Below, piece after piece: positions 21,969 to 31,548 of a stretch of DNA of 64,000 nucleotides. The translations under genes and the position numbers were made by a program. Numbering within the stretch: the first letter of the stretch is position 1; each line of letters starts with the position of its first letter. The stretch comes from Anaspis maculata (lineage: Eukaryota; Arthropoda; Insecta; Coleoptera; Scraptiidae): assembly GCA_949128115.1 (NCBI GenBank), contig OX421966.1, positions 51,271,416 through 51,335,415 on the forward strand, given 5' to 3'. The notes below the pieces were generated by a model. It was not told where the DNA came from, searched no databases, and was given only the letters and a program-made list of their open reading frames with translations.

Positions 21969-23348
21969 ACAATTTGAGGTTGTAGTCGTTTCTAATTTAA
22001 TTTTAGATTTACACTTTTGTATATTAGCCGATAAATTTTCCCCTATATTAGTAAAGAAATCAACGAAAGCGTTTGCAATTGTTTTAGTGTCGGTCGTTAA
22101 TTTTCCGTCATGTGTTTTAATTTCATGAATGACATTTTGATTTGATTCTGCACACATTTCCCTAACACAGTACCATAATTTCTTTGAGCTGCTTTTGTTC
22201 TGTGAAATTTGTTTTTGATAATATTCTTTCTTTCTGATTTTAATTAATGAGTTTAATGTATTTCTGTATTTCTTGAATGTCTCTATATTTCCTTCAGTAG
22301 GAGTTTTTCTTGCTTTTTGGTGAAGTTTGTTCTTATATTGAATAGATTTTATTAGCCCTTTCGTGATCCAAGGTGTTTTTTTGACATCACAATTTTTAAT
22401 TTTTACGATTCTCGTGTTATTGCCGATACAAGTTTTTATTTTATCTACAAATATGTCAATAGCTGTGTTCAGGTTATTTTCATGGTATATGTCATCCCAG
22501 TTTTCTAAATCCAGTTGTCGAATCACCGACCCGATCTCCAAATACGGTTTTGTTACTCGATTTACATTTTTCCTTGTTTGCTTTGTTCCAGACAATATGA
22601 ATTGAACCATTAAGGAGAAATGGTCGGTAATGTCTGTTTCCAGAATCACCGGTACACACTCATATCCATATGAAGGCTTACCTCTCACAAATAAATGATC
22701 TATACATGTGCTACTAGTATTATGTATTCTGGTTCGTTCATTTATTGTAGAAACAAACCCTTCCTCATGTAATATGTTCAAGTAATCATCACTAACCTCC
22801 TCACAACTCAATATATTAATATTAATGTCACCGACCACAATATGCAACTCACCATCCCTTGGGCAATTATTAAGGTAATTGGCCAACTCCAAATTGAAAG
22901 TTCCTGCACATGTAGACGGTGGTCTATAAATACCTGTAACTAAAATTTTTTTGCCATGATAACTTATGTTTACCTGTAGTACCTTCACTGTACCTATGTC
23001 TATTATTTCATGCCTGTAATTTAATGAATCTTCCACATACACAATCAAGCCATCATTTTGATTAATGTTACCGCCATTATACAATAAATTATAACCCTTT
23101 ATTTTGAATAAATCAGTAGACTGCTGTTTCCAAGTCTCTGATAACACAATACAATCAATATCTTCCTGGAATTCGTCTAGAAATATTGAAAATTCGTCGA
23201 AGTTTTTGTTTATACTTCTAATGTTAGTATGGAAAATTTTGAAATCAAATATTCTGTCTTTAACAAGAATTTGTTTACATGCTTTTATGTCTTCTGCAAT
23301 GTTTGTTCTGACTGTTTTAATTTCAAAATCCTTTACGTACTCATTCAT
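21969..23348 (-). pseudogene. ORF2 part 1: AP-type endonuclease of the CR1/L2-like element
   Basis: It begins at ATG 23348. The endonuclease fold is visible as HTNIRSI (about residues 40-46), VLSETW with the catalytic Glu, GIYRPPST, the GDININI metal-site motif, STCIDHLFV and ITDHF near residue 245. After it comes a Lys-rich linker leading towards RT. The frame is open for about 460 codons until the LTR-element insertion point. The enzyme nicks target DNA to prime reverse transcription. Confidence 0.9.
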
Positions 23349-23416
23349 TTCGCTTGGCGCCCTCTCAAAACTTCCCTATATTTCGCTTTCGTCCTTTAGT
23401 AATAATTATGTTTGCT

Positions 23417-24232
23417 TTAATGTTTCTTCTTCTTGTGTCTTCTCGTTCTGGTCTTCTCGGGGCTAGGCGAGTCGTATAATTTTCTTTTCTTTTCTTCGTC
23501 CCCCTTCTCTGTTCCTAGAATTCCCTGCGTAGGAACTTCTGGTTTAGTTCTTTCTTCATGCTTGTTCTTATTTCCATTCTTTCCTTCTACTTCTTTATCA
23601 GCAACTTCTTCATCCGAGCTGTTTTCAGATGTATTATCGTCTGCTTCAGATTCCGAACCCTCCAGATCTTCCGCAGCGTACCATTTTTCATTAATTTGGA
23701 TTTTGGATCCTTTGATTTTTGCCGGTATGTTGTTTTCTTTGGCTCGTTTCAGGTGCTTTCGCAAAAGTTTTTGATTGTTCCTGTCTTCTTCGCACAGATC
23801 GTTTGATACAGCTAATCCAGTACCCTTCAATGCTGTTAGTTTCTTTCTGTCTTGAAATACTTCTTGTTTCTTTAGGTATGAACTGAATTCAACAACCACT
23901 GGAGGGTTTGCACTTTTCCCAATTTTGTACACGTTATTAATGTCGTTTATTGTGATGTGCAATCCCAAGATTTCGTTCAGTTTGCCGATAGTTTGCGAAA
24001 CAAGATCCGTCTCCGTCGTCTTCAAGCCGAACAGTATTATGTTGTTTTTTCTCGTTTTCCGTTCCAAAAATATACACCTGTGTCTAAGTTTTTGTAACTG
24101 TATGTCTATCTTTTTCACTTTGCCGTCTGTACTTCTAATGTTGGTCCTGATGTCTTCCTTGATTGATTCAGTTTGGATTTTTAGGGCACTATCAAGAAGC
24201 TTCTGTATGTTCTCTATGGTGACTGGCTCCAT
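23417..24232 (-). CDS. ORF1 protein of the CR1/L2-like element
   Basis: A 271-codon intact ORF. An N-terminal heptad-like region (coiled coil, about 15-60) precedes LERKTRKNNIILFGLK, the start of the RRM-like fold found in many L1/CR1-type ORF1 proteins, and a C-terminal part with AVSNDLCEEDRNNQKLL. The tail is acidic, then very basic, ending in a KKKKH run. ORF1 proteins bind element RNA. It ends 68 bases before ORF2. Confidence 0.85.
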   Translation of the reverse strand: MEPVTIENIQKLLDSALKIQTESIKEDIRTNIRSTDGKVKKIDIQLQKLRHRCIFLERKTRKNNIILFGLKTTETDLVSQTIGKLNEILGLHITINDINNVYKIGKSANPPVVVEFSSYLKKQEVFQDRKKLTALKGTGLAVSNDLCEEDRNNQKLLRKHLKRAKENNIPAKIKGSKIQINEKWYAAEDLEGSESEADDNTSENSSDEEVADKEVEGKNGNKNKHEERTKPEVPTQGILGTEKGDEEKKRKLYDSPSPEKTRTRRHKKKKH

Positions 24233-24280
24233 TACTCACAATTTAATTTATCATAGCTTCAATGATGTTCACAGTAGCAT

Positions 24281-24648
24281 GGTGGGTGCAGCAATTTTCT
24301 TCAAGATGATGAAAACTCACTCGCTGATTTCAAGAATATTTTGCTTCACCTTTGTTGTTATATTCGATGAGGGAGCAAGAAACTTCGATAAGATAAGTGC
24401 GTTTGTTAATTTCAGGAAATAGCATACGGAGTACAATAAATCACGATTTGTGGCATATGGAGGATCCAATTCCTGACGGCAATTACACCATTGCGTTCCT
24501 GAAGAAAAAGCGATCCAGATGAGTCAGAACTTATGCAACAACACTTTTTATTGACTCATGAAAACGGAAATTCACAGGAGCAGGTAAAGGTCGCACTATC
24601 TTACTGGTGAAACGCAAAAAACAATCAATCATATACTTAGTATTATCC
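24281..24648. other. Intronic spacer, probably including the 5' UTR of the CR1/L2-like element
   Basis: No ORF or repeat is recognised. The exact 5' end of the non-LTR element cannot be fixed here. Confidence 0.4.
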
Positions 24649-25272
24649 ATTCCAAGCTTAAAAAAACCACAGTGGCCTGTGATATTTTTTTTCCAAGTTG
24701 GATAATCTGATAAGTTGATAGATTGAAAAGGTTATTCAAATTTGTCAAAGTGATGTTTGGTCTGATGGATTGCCGTTTAAATTCAATTGTTAGGTCAGAT
24801 TTTGACACTGACACATCTTATTCTGTTTTGTCTTGAAAACGCCGTTAGGCAAGTTAAGTCAAGTTATTTTGATAGTGAGAAGTGCTGAGAGCTGCATCAG
24901 GAAGAACATACAGTTCAAAAAATGACCGAGGAGGACACAGGTCTAGCGGCAGGGTGTGATTTCGTCGCAAGTGATCCCGCGACCTGAGCTAGGTATATTA
25001 ATCCACTCTCTGTTCCAGGATCATGATCTGTGATCCTGGCCGTGAGAAAGCGGCCGAGGTGAGTGAGCAAACCTGCGACCTGCCGGCGACGCATCCCTAG
25101 AATGACAATTTGACAACACAGCGTAGTCCAAGACGTGAAGGTTTCATGTCCTACGAACACAAATTTGAACGTAACCTCCCTTGTATCAAGACGACATTGA
25201 ATATCAACAATAAGGGACACCAACAAAGTTCGAATTTTTCATGGCAAGCTGTGGTTTTTTTAAGCTTGGAAT
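24649..25272. repeat. TIR element with ATTCCAAGCTTAAAAAAACC ends
   Basis: The 24-base ends at 24649-24672 and 25249-25272 are inverse copies (ATTCCAAGCTTA...CACAG). The interior includes a short hairpin around GGATCATGATC (about 25018-25045) and no ORF with family resemblance. Non-autonomous TIR element; TSD unclear. Confidence 0.65.
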
Positions 25273-25444
25273 GAATTATACAGCACACCTTTTCTAATTT
25301 TCATCTGATTTTATGTTCAATCTTCCCACCACGCCCGTTATATTCTACCACTACCACCTGCCTTCTATTCTTTAGATATGTTTCAAACAGTTTGAGACGC
25401 ACACCACCGAGGGGGTAATCACTCGCGAAAGGGGTGTCCCAACT

Positions 25445-25690
25445 GTGCAATATTGCACACTATTGCACGATATTGCACACTATTGCACACTATTGCACAC
25501 TATTGCACACTATTGCACACTATTGCACACTATTGCACGATATTGCACACTATTGCACGATATTGCACACTATTGCACACTATTGCACGATATTGCACAC
25601 TATTACAAATATTGCACATATTACACACTATTGCATACTATTGCACGATATTGCACACTATTACACACTTTGCACATATAACACGCATTC
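25445..25690. repeat. 10-bp tandem array, left (TATTGCACAC)
   Basis: About 23 units alternating CACTATTGCA and CGATATTGCA, decaying at the right into CATATTACACA. The unit length is not a multiple of three, so the YCTIAH-type ORFs in all three frames are artefacts. Confidence 0.9.
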
Positions 25691-26130
25691 TTATTGATTA
25701 CACAAATTATAAACTTACTATTACACATGGTATTGTAGGTAGCTAGGTAGGTAGGTGGGTACATTCGAGGTACAATCGGTACCTACAATCGCGTGAAGGG
25801 CTAGATTGCTTCAAGAACTTTAAAAGTGACTTTACGGCTGAAACAACATCTCATTAAATATCTACCAACTTGAAACAAATTAGAAACTGTCTTATTTCCC
25901 GGACACATATGGAATCAAACTTGGCCTGAAGTTTGGCCACCCATTATGTATTTAGCTATTTTGCTCAAAATTGAAATCAAGCATATTAAAGCAAAGATCG
26001 ATGTGTGTATGGAAAAGAAAAATAAAATAGGAGAATATGTCGAGGAATATGCCCTCACGGGCTCAGTAACAAATTTTCATTCGGGTGAACTCGCATTAAG
26101 TGAGTGATACATGAAAACAAACGTGTACTA

Positions 26131-26835
26131 TACAGGGTGTTTCACTTTTTTGTCAATATTTCAGGAGATGGTAGAGAGCATCGAAAAATAAATATTATCG
26201 CCAAAAGAAAGACAGGAAAACATAAATACAGTAGAAGCTCGATAACGTGAACCTCGACGTGAACAGTAGGATATGTGAACATTACTACTCGTTAACGTGA
26301 ACAGCGATACACTCGATAACATGCACTGACAATTCAGCAAGCGATGTACGTCAATGGTTCATTCATCCATTTAACTTGAGAAACATATCTTTTTCTCATT
26401 TTTTTCACAGAATACCGTTAATTAAGGCTATCAATTATTGCATACTAGCAAGTGAGAAGAGAAGAGACACTTCATAGCATCTATACATATTCAACTATAT
26501 AATGATACATTACAATTAGGTACCATTTCTACTAGTAATCTATTTGGGCGACAATCAGCAAAATTTTACTCCTGTTCTGTGGTTCATTCGAGTTAAATGT
26601 TTCAAATTTCTCAAACAAACTATCAATCACTCGAAAAGTAGACCCGATATTATCTTGGTGAAAATCCTTCGACATTGACAATTATTTTTGGGTTAAAACG
26701 ATTCAATGAGAAAACACTAAGCACTTGTTATTGATTGAAATGCTGTGTAAAATGCCGAATAAAAAAAAACTGAAGTTGTTAATGCTCTACCGCATCTCCT
26801 GAAATATCAACAGAAAGTGTGTAACGCCCTGCATA
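26131..26835. repeat. TIR element with TACAGGGTGTTTCAC ends
   Basis: The left terminus plus ATATTTCAGGAGATG (to about 26170) is mirrored at 26790-26835 (CATCTCCTGAAATAT...GCCCTGCA). An inner segment at 26229-26330 has repeated CTCGATAACGTGAAC phrases resembling Tigger/pogo-type ends, which is only suggestive. Confidence 0.65.
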
Positions 26836-27382
26836 CAGGTGTTTCAATGGAAACAAGCCACCCTGAACAAATTTTTTGCCAGGCGAAATTTTTCTATCTT
26901 CACCCACACCCACACCAACTTCGGAATTTCAAATGACACTACCTACTTTGCGATACCGATACATCAAATTATCAAAAATTTAAATCTCTTTCTGGAAAAA
27001 TATTTCAAAGTTTTTTACCCCACCCCCTTTTTTTCTAAAATTCTCTGAATGTCCAATTTGATATCCTTGACTTCTCAATTCTCTTCAATGGTGTCAACGT
27101 CATCCTGCACAGCATCAAAGGAAAACATTTTTGGTGAAAAAAGTGCCACCCAAATTCACCCCTTTCGCTCCCTCCCACCCCACTTGGGGACACTACCTAT
27201 TTACCGAGCTATTTACTTTGTGATATATCAAATTTGAAGAGAATTGAATTATCTTTCCAAAAAAATATTTTCAAAATTTTCAAAAACTCCCTTTCTCTCC
27301 TAAATACTCTGATGTCCAATTTAATGGAGGAAAAGTAAATAGGGGTCGAGTGATACATCATTTGAAAAGCCTCCCGAGCTCT
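26836..27382. other. Non-coding segment of the 3.7-kb element
   Basis: Two similar stretches (about 26850-27040 and 27110-27300) each contain ACCCACCCC-type runs followed by ACTTTG(C/T)GAT and CTCTGA-TGTCCAATTT. This looks like a diverged direct duplication of about 270 bases. No gene. Confidence 0.45.
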
Positions 27383-28105
27383 TTTTTTAACAAAACAATG
27401 CTCTCCGGCTAATACATCATCAGACGATCAGACCACAACTGCACAGACACGTGTTTCGCCCCTATTGGGAGCTCACCAGTGCGTAAGCATCCAGTTCGAC
27501 TATCCGGTGCTGTGGCAGTCAGAGATCCTTGTAATGTACACAGTGGGGGCTCCTCTGATATGTAAGCCTCTCAAGCGGCGCCATCTATCAAAGGCATTCC
27601 GCGATGCTATATTCCAAAAGCATCAGACAGGCAACGAATATGATACGAAATTTCACGCGAAGCCAAACCGTCGCCAGGAGCATCGATGGTAAAGTGTACA
27701 ATGTAAATGCAACATACATAGGTATACTCGAGCCGAGTTGAGCAATGTTAGAGAACATAAACACGCAAATGGGTCCACTTTGGCCCTAGGAGGCTGCGAC
27801 GGTTTGGCTTGACGTGGAATTTTGTATTATATTCCTTGCCTGCCTGATGCCAAAGATTCCTGGTGCTTTTGGAATATAGCATCGCGGAATGCCTTTGATA
27901 GATGGCGCTGCTTGAGAGACTTACATATTATGAGTCCCCCACTGTGTGCATTACAAGGATCTGACTACCAAAGCGCCGGGCATCCGGATTGGATGCCTGC
28001 GCACCAATACATGAGCCCCCAGTAGAGTAGGGGCGAAACATGCGTCTGTGCAGTTTTGGTCTGATCGTCTAGTGTTGTAGGCGAAGAGCTTTGTTTTATT
28101 AAAAA
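27383..28105. repeat. Foldback element with about 300-bp arms
   Basis: The left arm (27383-27690) is mirrored by 27795-28105. Matching blocks include ACGATCAGACCA/TGGTCTGATCGT, GCATTCCGCGATGCTATATTCC and GACGGTTTGGCT. The arms differ at perhaps 10-15% of positions, so this is an older copy. No ORF of note. Confidence 0.8.
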
Positions 28106-28862
28106 TGCGATACATCTAAAAGGCGCAATATTTGCGTATTTATGTTTTCTTCTTTTTTTGTGCAGAAAAAAACAAAATCAAAACATTTGTTTTCAAGTAA
28201 CAATTTTAAAAGTCAAAAACATCCGTTTAGGAGATAGACGAAGAGATACGTGACCAGACGGATCTATAATGAAGTTTGGCTGAGTGCCAAAAAATGATTT
28301 TGGAAAAATCGGAAAAAATGTACACTGTCAAATTTGGAATTTTTGAATAATGTGGACGTATGAGGGGCAGATTCAATTTCTGTGGGTAAAAAACATTGAA
28401 ATGATAGTTTCTCATTATCCAAATTATAATATAATATTTTATATTATATTATTGTAAGAGCAAAGCCCGGACAAAGCCCCAATGGGAGATCGCAAGAAAC
28501 GACCAAGGTCAATATTCCCCCCCCCCCCCCCCCAATCCCTGTATATGGCGAAACTTATACATAAACGTTGTCTATACTTTTGAGCGAGCTTTTGATCTGA
28601 GTATAGAAGTACTTATGTGAATTCTTAACCAGATTCACTGAGAAGACCACCTTTCCCTAAGTGTTCATATGTCGTGGGAGTGACAATTGGTTGGGTAACC
28701 TTCCACCAATTTCACGCATAATTTGCACTCACTTCAGATATTAGATGTTACTTCTCATATATTAGACGGTATTACACTTATTACACACATATTTCATGCT
28801 TATTTCTCATATTACACGCGTTCTATGCGAGTTCCATGCTTATCACATATTATACGTCAGTA
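28106..28862. other. Non-coding segment with a C run
   Basis: A pure C run occurs at about 28517-28533. Nothing else is recognised. Near 28740-28860 are scattered ATATTACAC/TTATCACA phrases that may be degenerate units of the following array. Confidence 0.5.
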
Positions 28863-29085
28863 CACATATTGCACGATATTGCACACTATTGCACAATATT
28901 GCACACTATTGCACACCATTGCACGATATTGCACACTATTGCACGATATTGCACACTATTGCACGATATTGCACAATATTGCACACTATTGCACGATATT
29001 GCACAGTATTGCACAGTATTGCACAGTATTGCACAGTATTGCACAGTATTGCACACTATTGCACACACCTTGTCCCAAATATTGC
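28863..29085. repeat. 10-bp tandem array, right (TATTGCACAC/AG/GA)
   Basis: About 20 units in the same strand orientation as the left array, ending in five or six consecutive CAGTATTGCA units. The unit composition differs from that of the left array. Confidence 0.9.
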
Positions 29086-29112
29086 ACAAGTGATTACCCC
29101 CTCGCACACCAC

Positions 29113-29702
29113 ACATCTCTTTCCATAAGACTCAAGCTTATTCATTCAGAAAACTGCTATGTTCCACCTGATCACTTGAACAAATCGAAGGACATCAGAA
29201 CACTTCACAGCCAGGCGACTTTACTCATGGTAAGAAAATCCACTTGCCCTAAACTGGAACCATCTTTGAATCATCTTGTGGCATTTTTTATGAGCTTTTG
29301 AACAAAGAACGGCCTCTTCTCTTCAGTAAATGGCGATATCGGCCTAATTTCGGTAAAAAGGGCTACAAGGAGTTTGGATCGATCAATCATTCAAACCTAT
29401 CGAGGAGTGTTGGAATTTATGGTGGCTATAATCAAATAGGGTCATCTCAAGAATGCAACTGAAAATCTTGCTGAATTCAACTAAAAATCTCGCAAACGGT
29501 GAATTCTAAGCCATGCTACTCTATAGTGCAGAGGCCCACAAATTTACAATTTTGAAGACTTTAAGAGCACCACCCGTCCTGTTTGCTCCCTGAAAATTTC
29601 GATGGAATCTGCCAAACGGTTCGTCGGTGAGAGAGCTCCAAAAATTTGTTCCCTCAATTTTGTGCGTTAGTGTCCACTAATCAGGAACAAAAAAAAACTT
29701 AC
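29113..29702. other. Intron sequence next to the donor site
   Basis: No element termini or ORF are seen. The segment 29440-29660 contains phrases similar to part of 2220-2400 (GAATTCTAAGCCATGCTACTC, CCAAAAATTTG), but inverted, suggesting a shared diverged repeat. Confidence 0.4.
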
Positions 29703-30041
29703 GGCTCCACCGAGGGGAATTCCACAATACACCAACGATCCCATCGGGAATCTTTCGTTGGGCGGCGCCCATCTCGACAGCAACACATGCGTAACCGGTA
29801 AGGTGCATCCCTCAAAAAAGTGCTTGACGAAGAAGATGGCATGCATAAAAGCGGCGCTTTGAAGGGTTTCAGCTGCCAGCGGTACCATGAACATACCTGC
29901 TGTGGTGAACAGGTTCACAGTGAATAATATCCATTTAGCATTCCACATTTCCGCAAGTCTGCCTGCCGCCAGCGACGGTATCATGTTCACTAACGGGTAT
30001 ATCAGGGAATACGGGTATGCTAGATCCTTGCGCAACAATTC
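29703..30041 (-). CDS. SLC17-like transporter, N-terminal-half exon
   Basis: A 339-base exon (113 codons, phase 0 both ends). It begins with GAATTG after an acceptor ending tttcag (30042) and ends at GGAGCC before gtaagt (29702). It covers TM2 to TM5 of an SLC17-type protein: AGRLAEMWNAKW (family: G.lae..G.k), a helix ending VPLAAE, FFEGCTLPVTHVLLSRWAPP with ER following (family: R...G...G...P..h.l...W.PP.ER) and YCGIPLGGA. Joined directly to the exon at 2060 it gives GGA-ISTFLTTW, matching family order. The upstream start codon exon and TM1 are not confidently seen. Odd points: the neighbouring 38-base gap to an inverted duplication, and the huge downstream intron. Confidence 0.85.
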
Positions 30042-30078
30042 CTGAAACGTGATTATAGTCCAGGCAATGGGTAGGTTC

Positions 30079-31475
30079 TACCTTGCAAAAGGTCGCGGAG
30101 AGTCGAAAATTTGCCGTCTGGTACAGTTTTGTGTCCTGATTAACATACTGAGTTTTCGAATTCGGTAAGCCGCCGCTCGGTCCTCCACATCGAAAAGTTG
30201 GTGCCGAAGGAACCAAAAAGAGCCACTTTTCACTAAACTATTGTGCATCGCCGTCTGACTTACCGCAATGGAACCACATGACTGTAGTGAAGCCCTTCAT
30301 AGCATTTACTGCCACGCCAGTGCGATTCTTCGCGGTTGAAAATAAATAATTCCTTTGGCAAACGTCTAGTTTTTCTTGATTTTGGAAAGATTTTTTTCTC
30401 ATGCGGAAATATCACAAACTCACGTAACTCAGGTTGATTTCGATCAGCTTCTTCCTTCTTGAGCTCGTCCTGGTCTCATAATTTTCTCAACAGCATTTGT
30501 TGACAAGGTGTATGCAAGAAGTGTAAAATTGCCAACACCAAATCAACAGTCATTTTTTGATTATTGCCATCGATCGGGGATTTCAAATTCCACAAGAAAT
30601 GATACCTTGGACTGTTTTCTGCTCATACAGCATGGACCGAATCCGCAAATGCTCGTGGGAATACCAAAAAATTAATTCTTTTCAGAGTGCGCGTAAATCT
30701 GCAAAGCTGCATCTGAACACCTGAAAATAGTCGTAACCAACACTAAGAAACTCAAAACAATGAGTGACAGAAGAACCAGTTCAGGTTACTTATTCTTCAA
30801 ATTTATGTTGTGTTGGTTACGACCATCTTCAGGTGTTTAGATGCGGTACTGCAGATTAACGCGCGCTAAAAAAAAATTGATTTTTTCGTACTACCACGTG
30901 AATTTCGAGATTCGATCGCATGCTGAATAAACAGAAAACAGTCCAAGCTATCAATTCCTGTTGAAATTGAGCTTCACGATCATTGGCAATTATGAAAAAA
31001 TGACTGTTGAATTTGGTGTTGGCAATTTAACATTTCTTGCAGTGCACCTTGTTAACAAATGATGTTATGAAAATTATGAGACCAGAACTAGCGCAAGAAG
31101 AAAGAAGCTGATCGAAATTCACTTGAGTTAGGTCAGATGGTCATATTCCCGCGTGAGAAAAAAGTCCTTCCATAATCAAGAAAAACTAGATGTTTTCTGA
31201 AGGAATTATTTGTCTTTAACCGCGAAGAATGGGACTGGCGTGGCAGCAAATGCATCAATAGTTTCAACAAAGTCAAAGGTTTCCATTGCAGCAGGTGAGA
31301 CAACGATAAACAGTGAATTGGTGAAAATTGGTTCTTTTTTGGTCCTTCGGCATCATCTTTCCAATGTGGAGGAGCAAGCGGCGGCTTGCCGAATTCGAAA
31401 ACTTGGTGTGTTAATCGGGACACAAAACTGTACCAGACTGCAAATTTTCGAATCTCCGCGACCTTTTGCAAGGTA
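30079..31475. repeat. Inverted duplication abutting the transporter exon
   Basis: The arms, about 30079-30745 and 30800-31475, match throughout with many substitutions and small indels. Examples are TTTCTTGATT-TGGAA, AACACCAAATTCAACAGTC and CACCTGAAGATGGTCGTAAC around the centre near 30775. One copy is on each strand. Arms include a sequence with exon-like splice context (see the next entry). It could be a foldback element or a local inverted segmental duplication of gene sequence. Confidence 0.85.
30269..30345 (-). other. Possible degenerate 5' exon (TM1 region) of the transporter gene
   Basis: On the minus strand the segment reads KNRTGVAVNAMKGFTT followed by a donor-like TTGCG/gtaagt. This faintly resembles the R.n..vai.amt motif of SLC17 TM1. 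The donor gives phase 1, which does not match the next exon, and a diverged mirror copy exists at about 31230-31300. It may be chance or a decayed exon; weak support only. Confidence 0.2.
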
Positions 31476-31548
31476 AACCCTATTTTAATGTATCGGTCGA
31501 CTGTACTATTAGTTACATGATGCACAACGTAAAAATGAGGAATTCTAG

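Larger units (their letters stand above)
8285..24280 (-). mobile_element. Near full-length CR1/L2-like non-LTR retrotransposon, split by two insertions
   Basis: Read on the minus strand, the order is ORF1 (24232-23417), a 68-base gap, ORF2 with APE endonuclease (from 23348), RT, C-terminal region (stop at 8739), 3' UTR, and an AT-rich simple tail near 8285-8330. Two insertions interrupt it: the LTR retrotransposon 11463-21968 and the hAT-like MITE 9847-10945. Removing each with one TSD copy restores the reading frame. ORF1 plus an APE/RT ORF2 with NIRSI, SETW, FADD and NYRPIS motifs is the architecture of the CR1/L2/Daphne/Crack assemblage. Both ends are approximate; no TSD of this element itself was found. 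Confidence 0.8.
25408..29104. mobile_element. 3.7-kb TIR element with repeat arrays at both ends, 8-bp TSD
   Basis: The perfect 16-base TIRs are CGAGGGGGTAATCACT and its inverse. The flanks are the 8-bp duplication CACACCAC (25400-25407, 29105-29112). Arrays of a 10-base unit (TATTGCACAC / TATTGCACGA) lie just inside each end, at about 25445-25680 and 28863-29070. They run in the same, not opposite, direction. The middle contains two other foldback elements and no transposase. I know no family with this combination. Confidence 0.82.
2061..29702 (-). other. 27.6-kb transposon-filled intron of the SLC17-like gene
   Basis: The donor after GGAGCC (gtaagt, 29702 downward) and the acceptor cttgtag (2064-2061) are both phase 0, and the flanking coding pieces fit one transporter fold. 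The whole interval is therefore best read as a single intron. It contains at least two non-LTR elements, one LTR retrotransposon, one Penelope-like element, two large TIR elements and many MITEs, each listed separately. The next intron of the same gene is only 64 bases, so the size seems due to insertion. A transcript spanning the junction would be decisive. Confidence 0.7.

Noticed and set aside
25445..29085. Possible CRISPR array (regular short repeats)
   Set aside because: The units are contiguous 10-mers without spacers, in a eukaryotic intron.
25434..29301. ORFs encoding repeated YCTIAH/HYCTLL residues, resembling a repeat protein
   Set aside because: The underlying 10-bp unit opens all three frames equally, giving the same kind of peptide in each; no start context or conserved flank.
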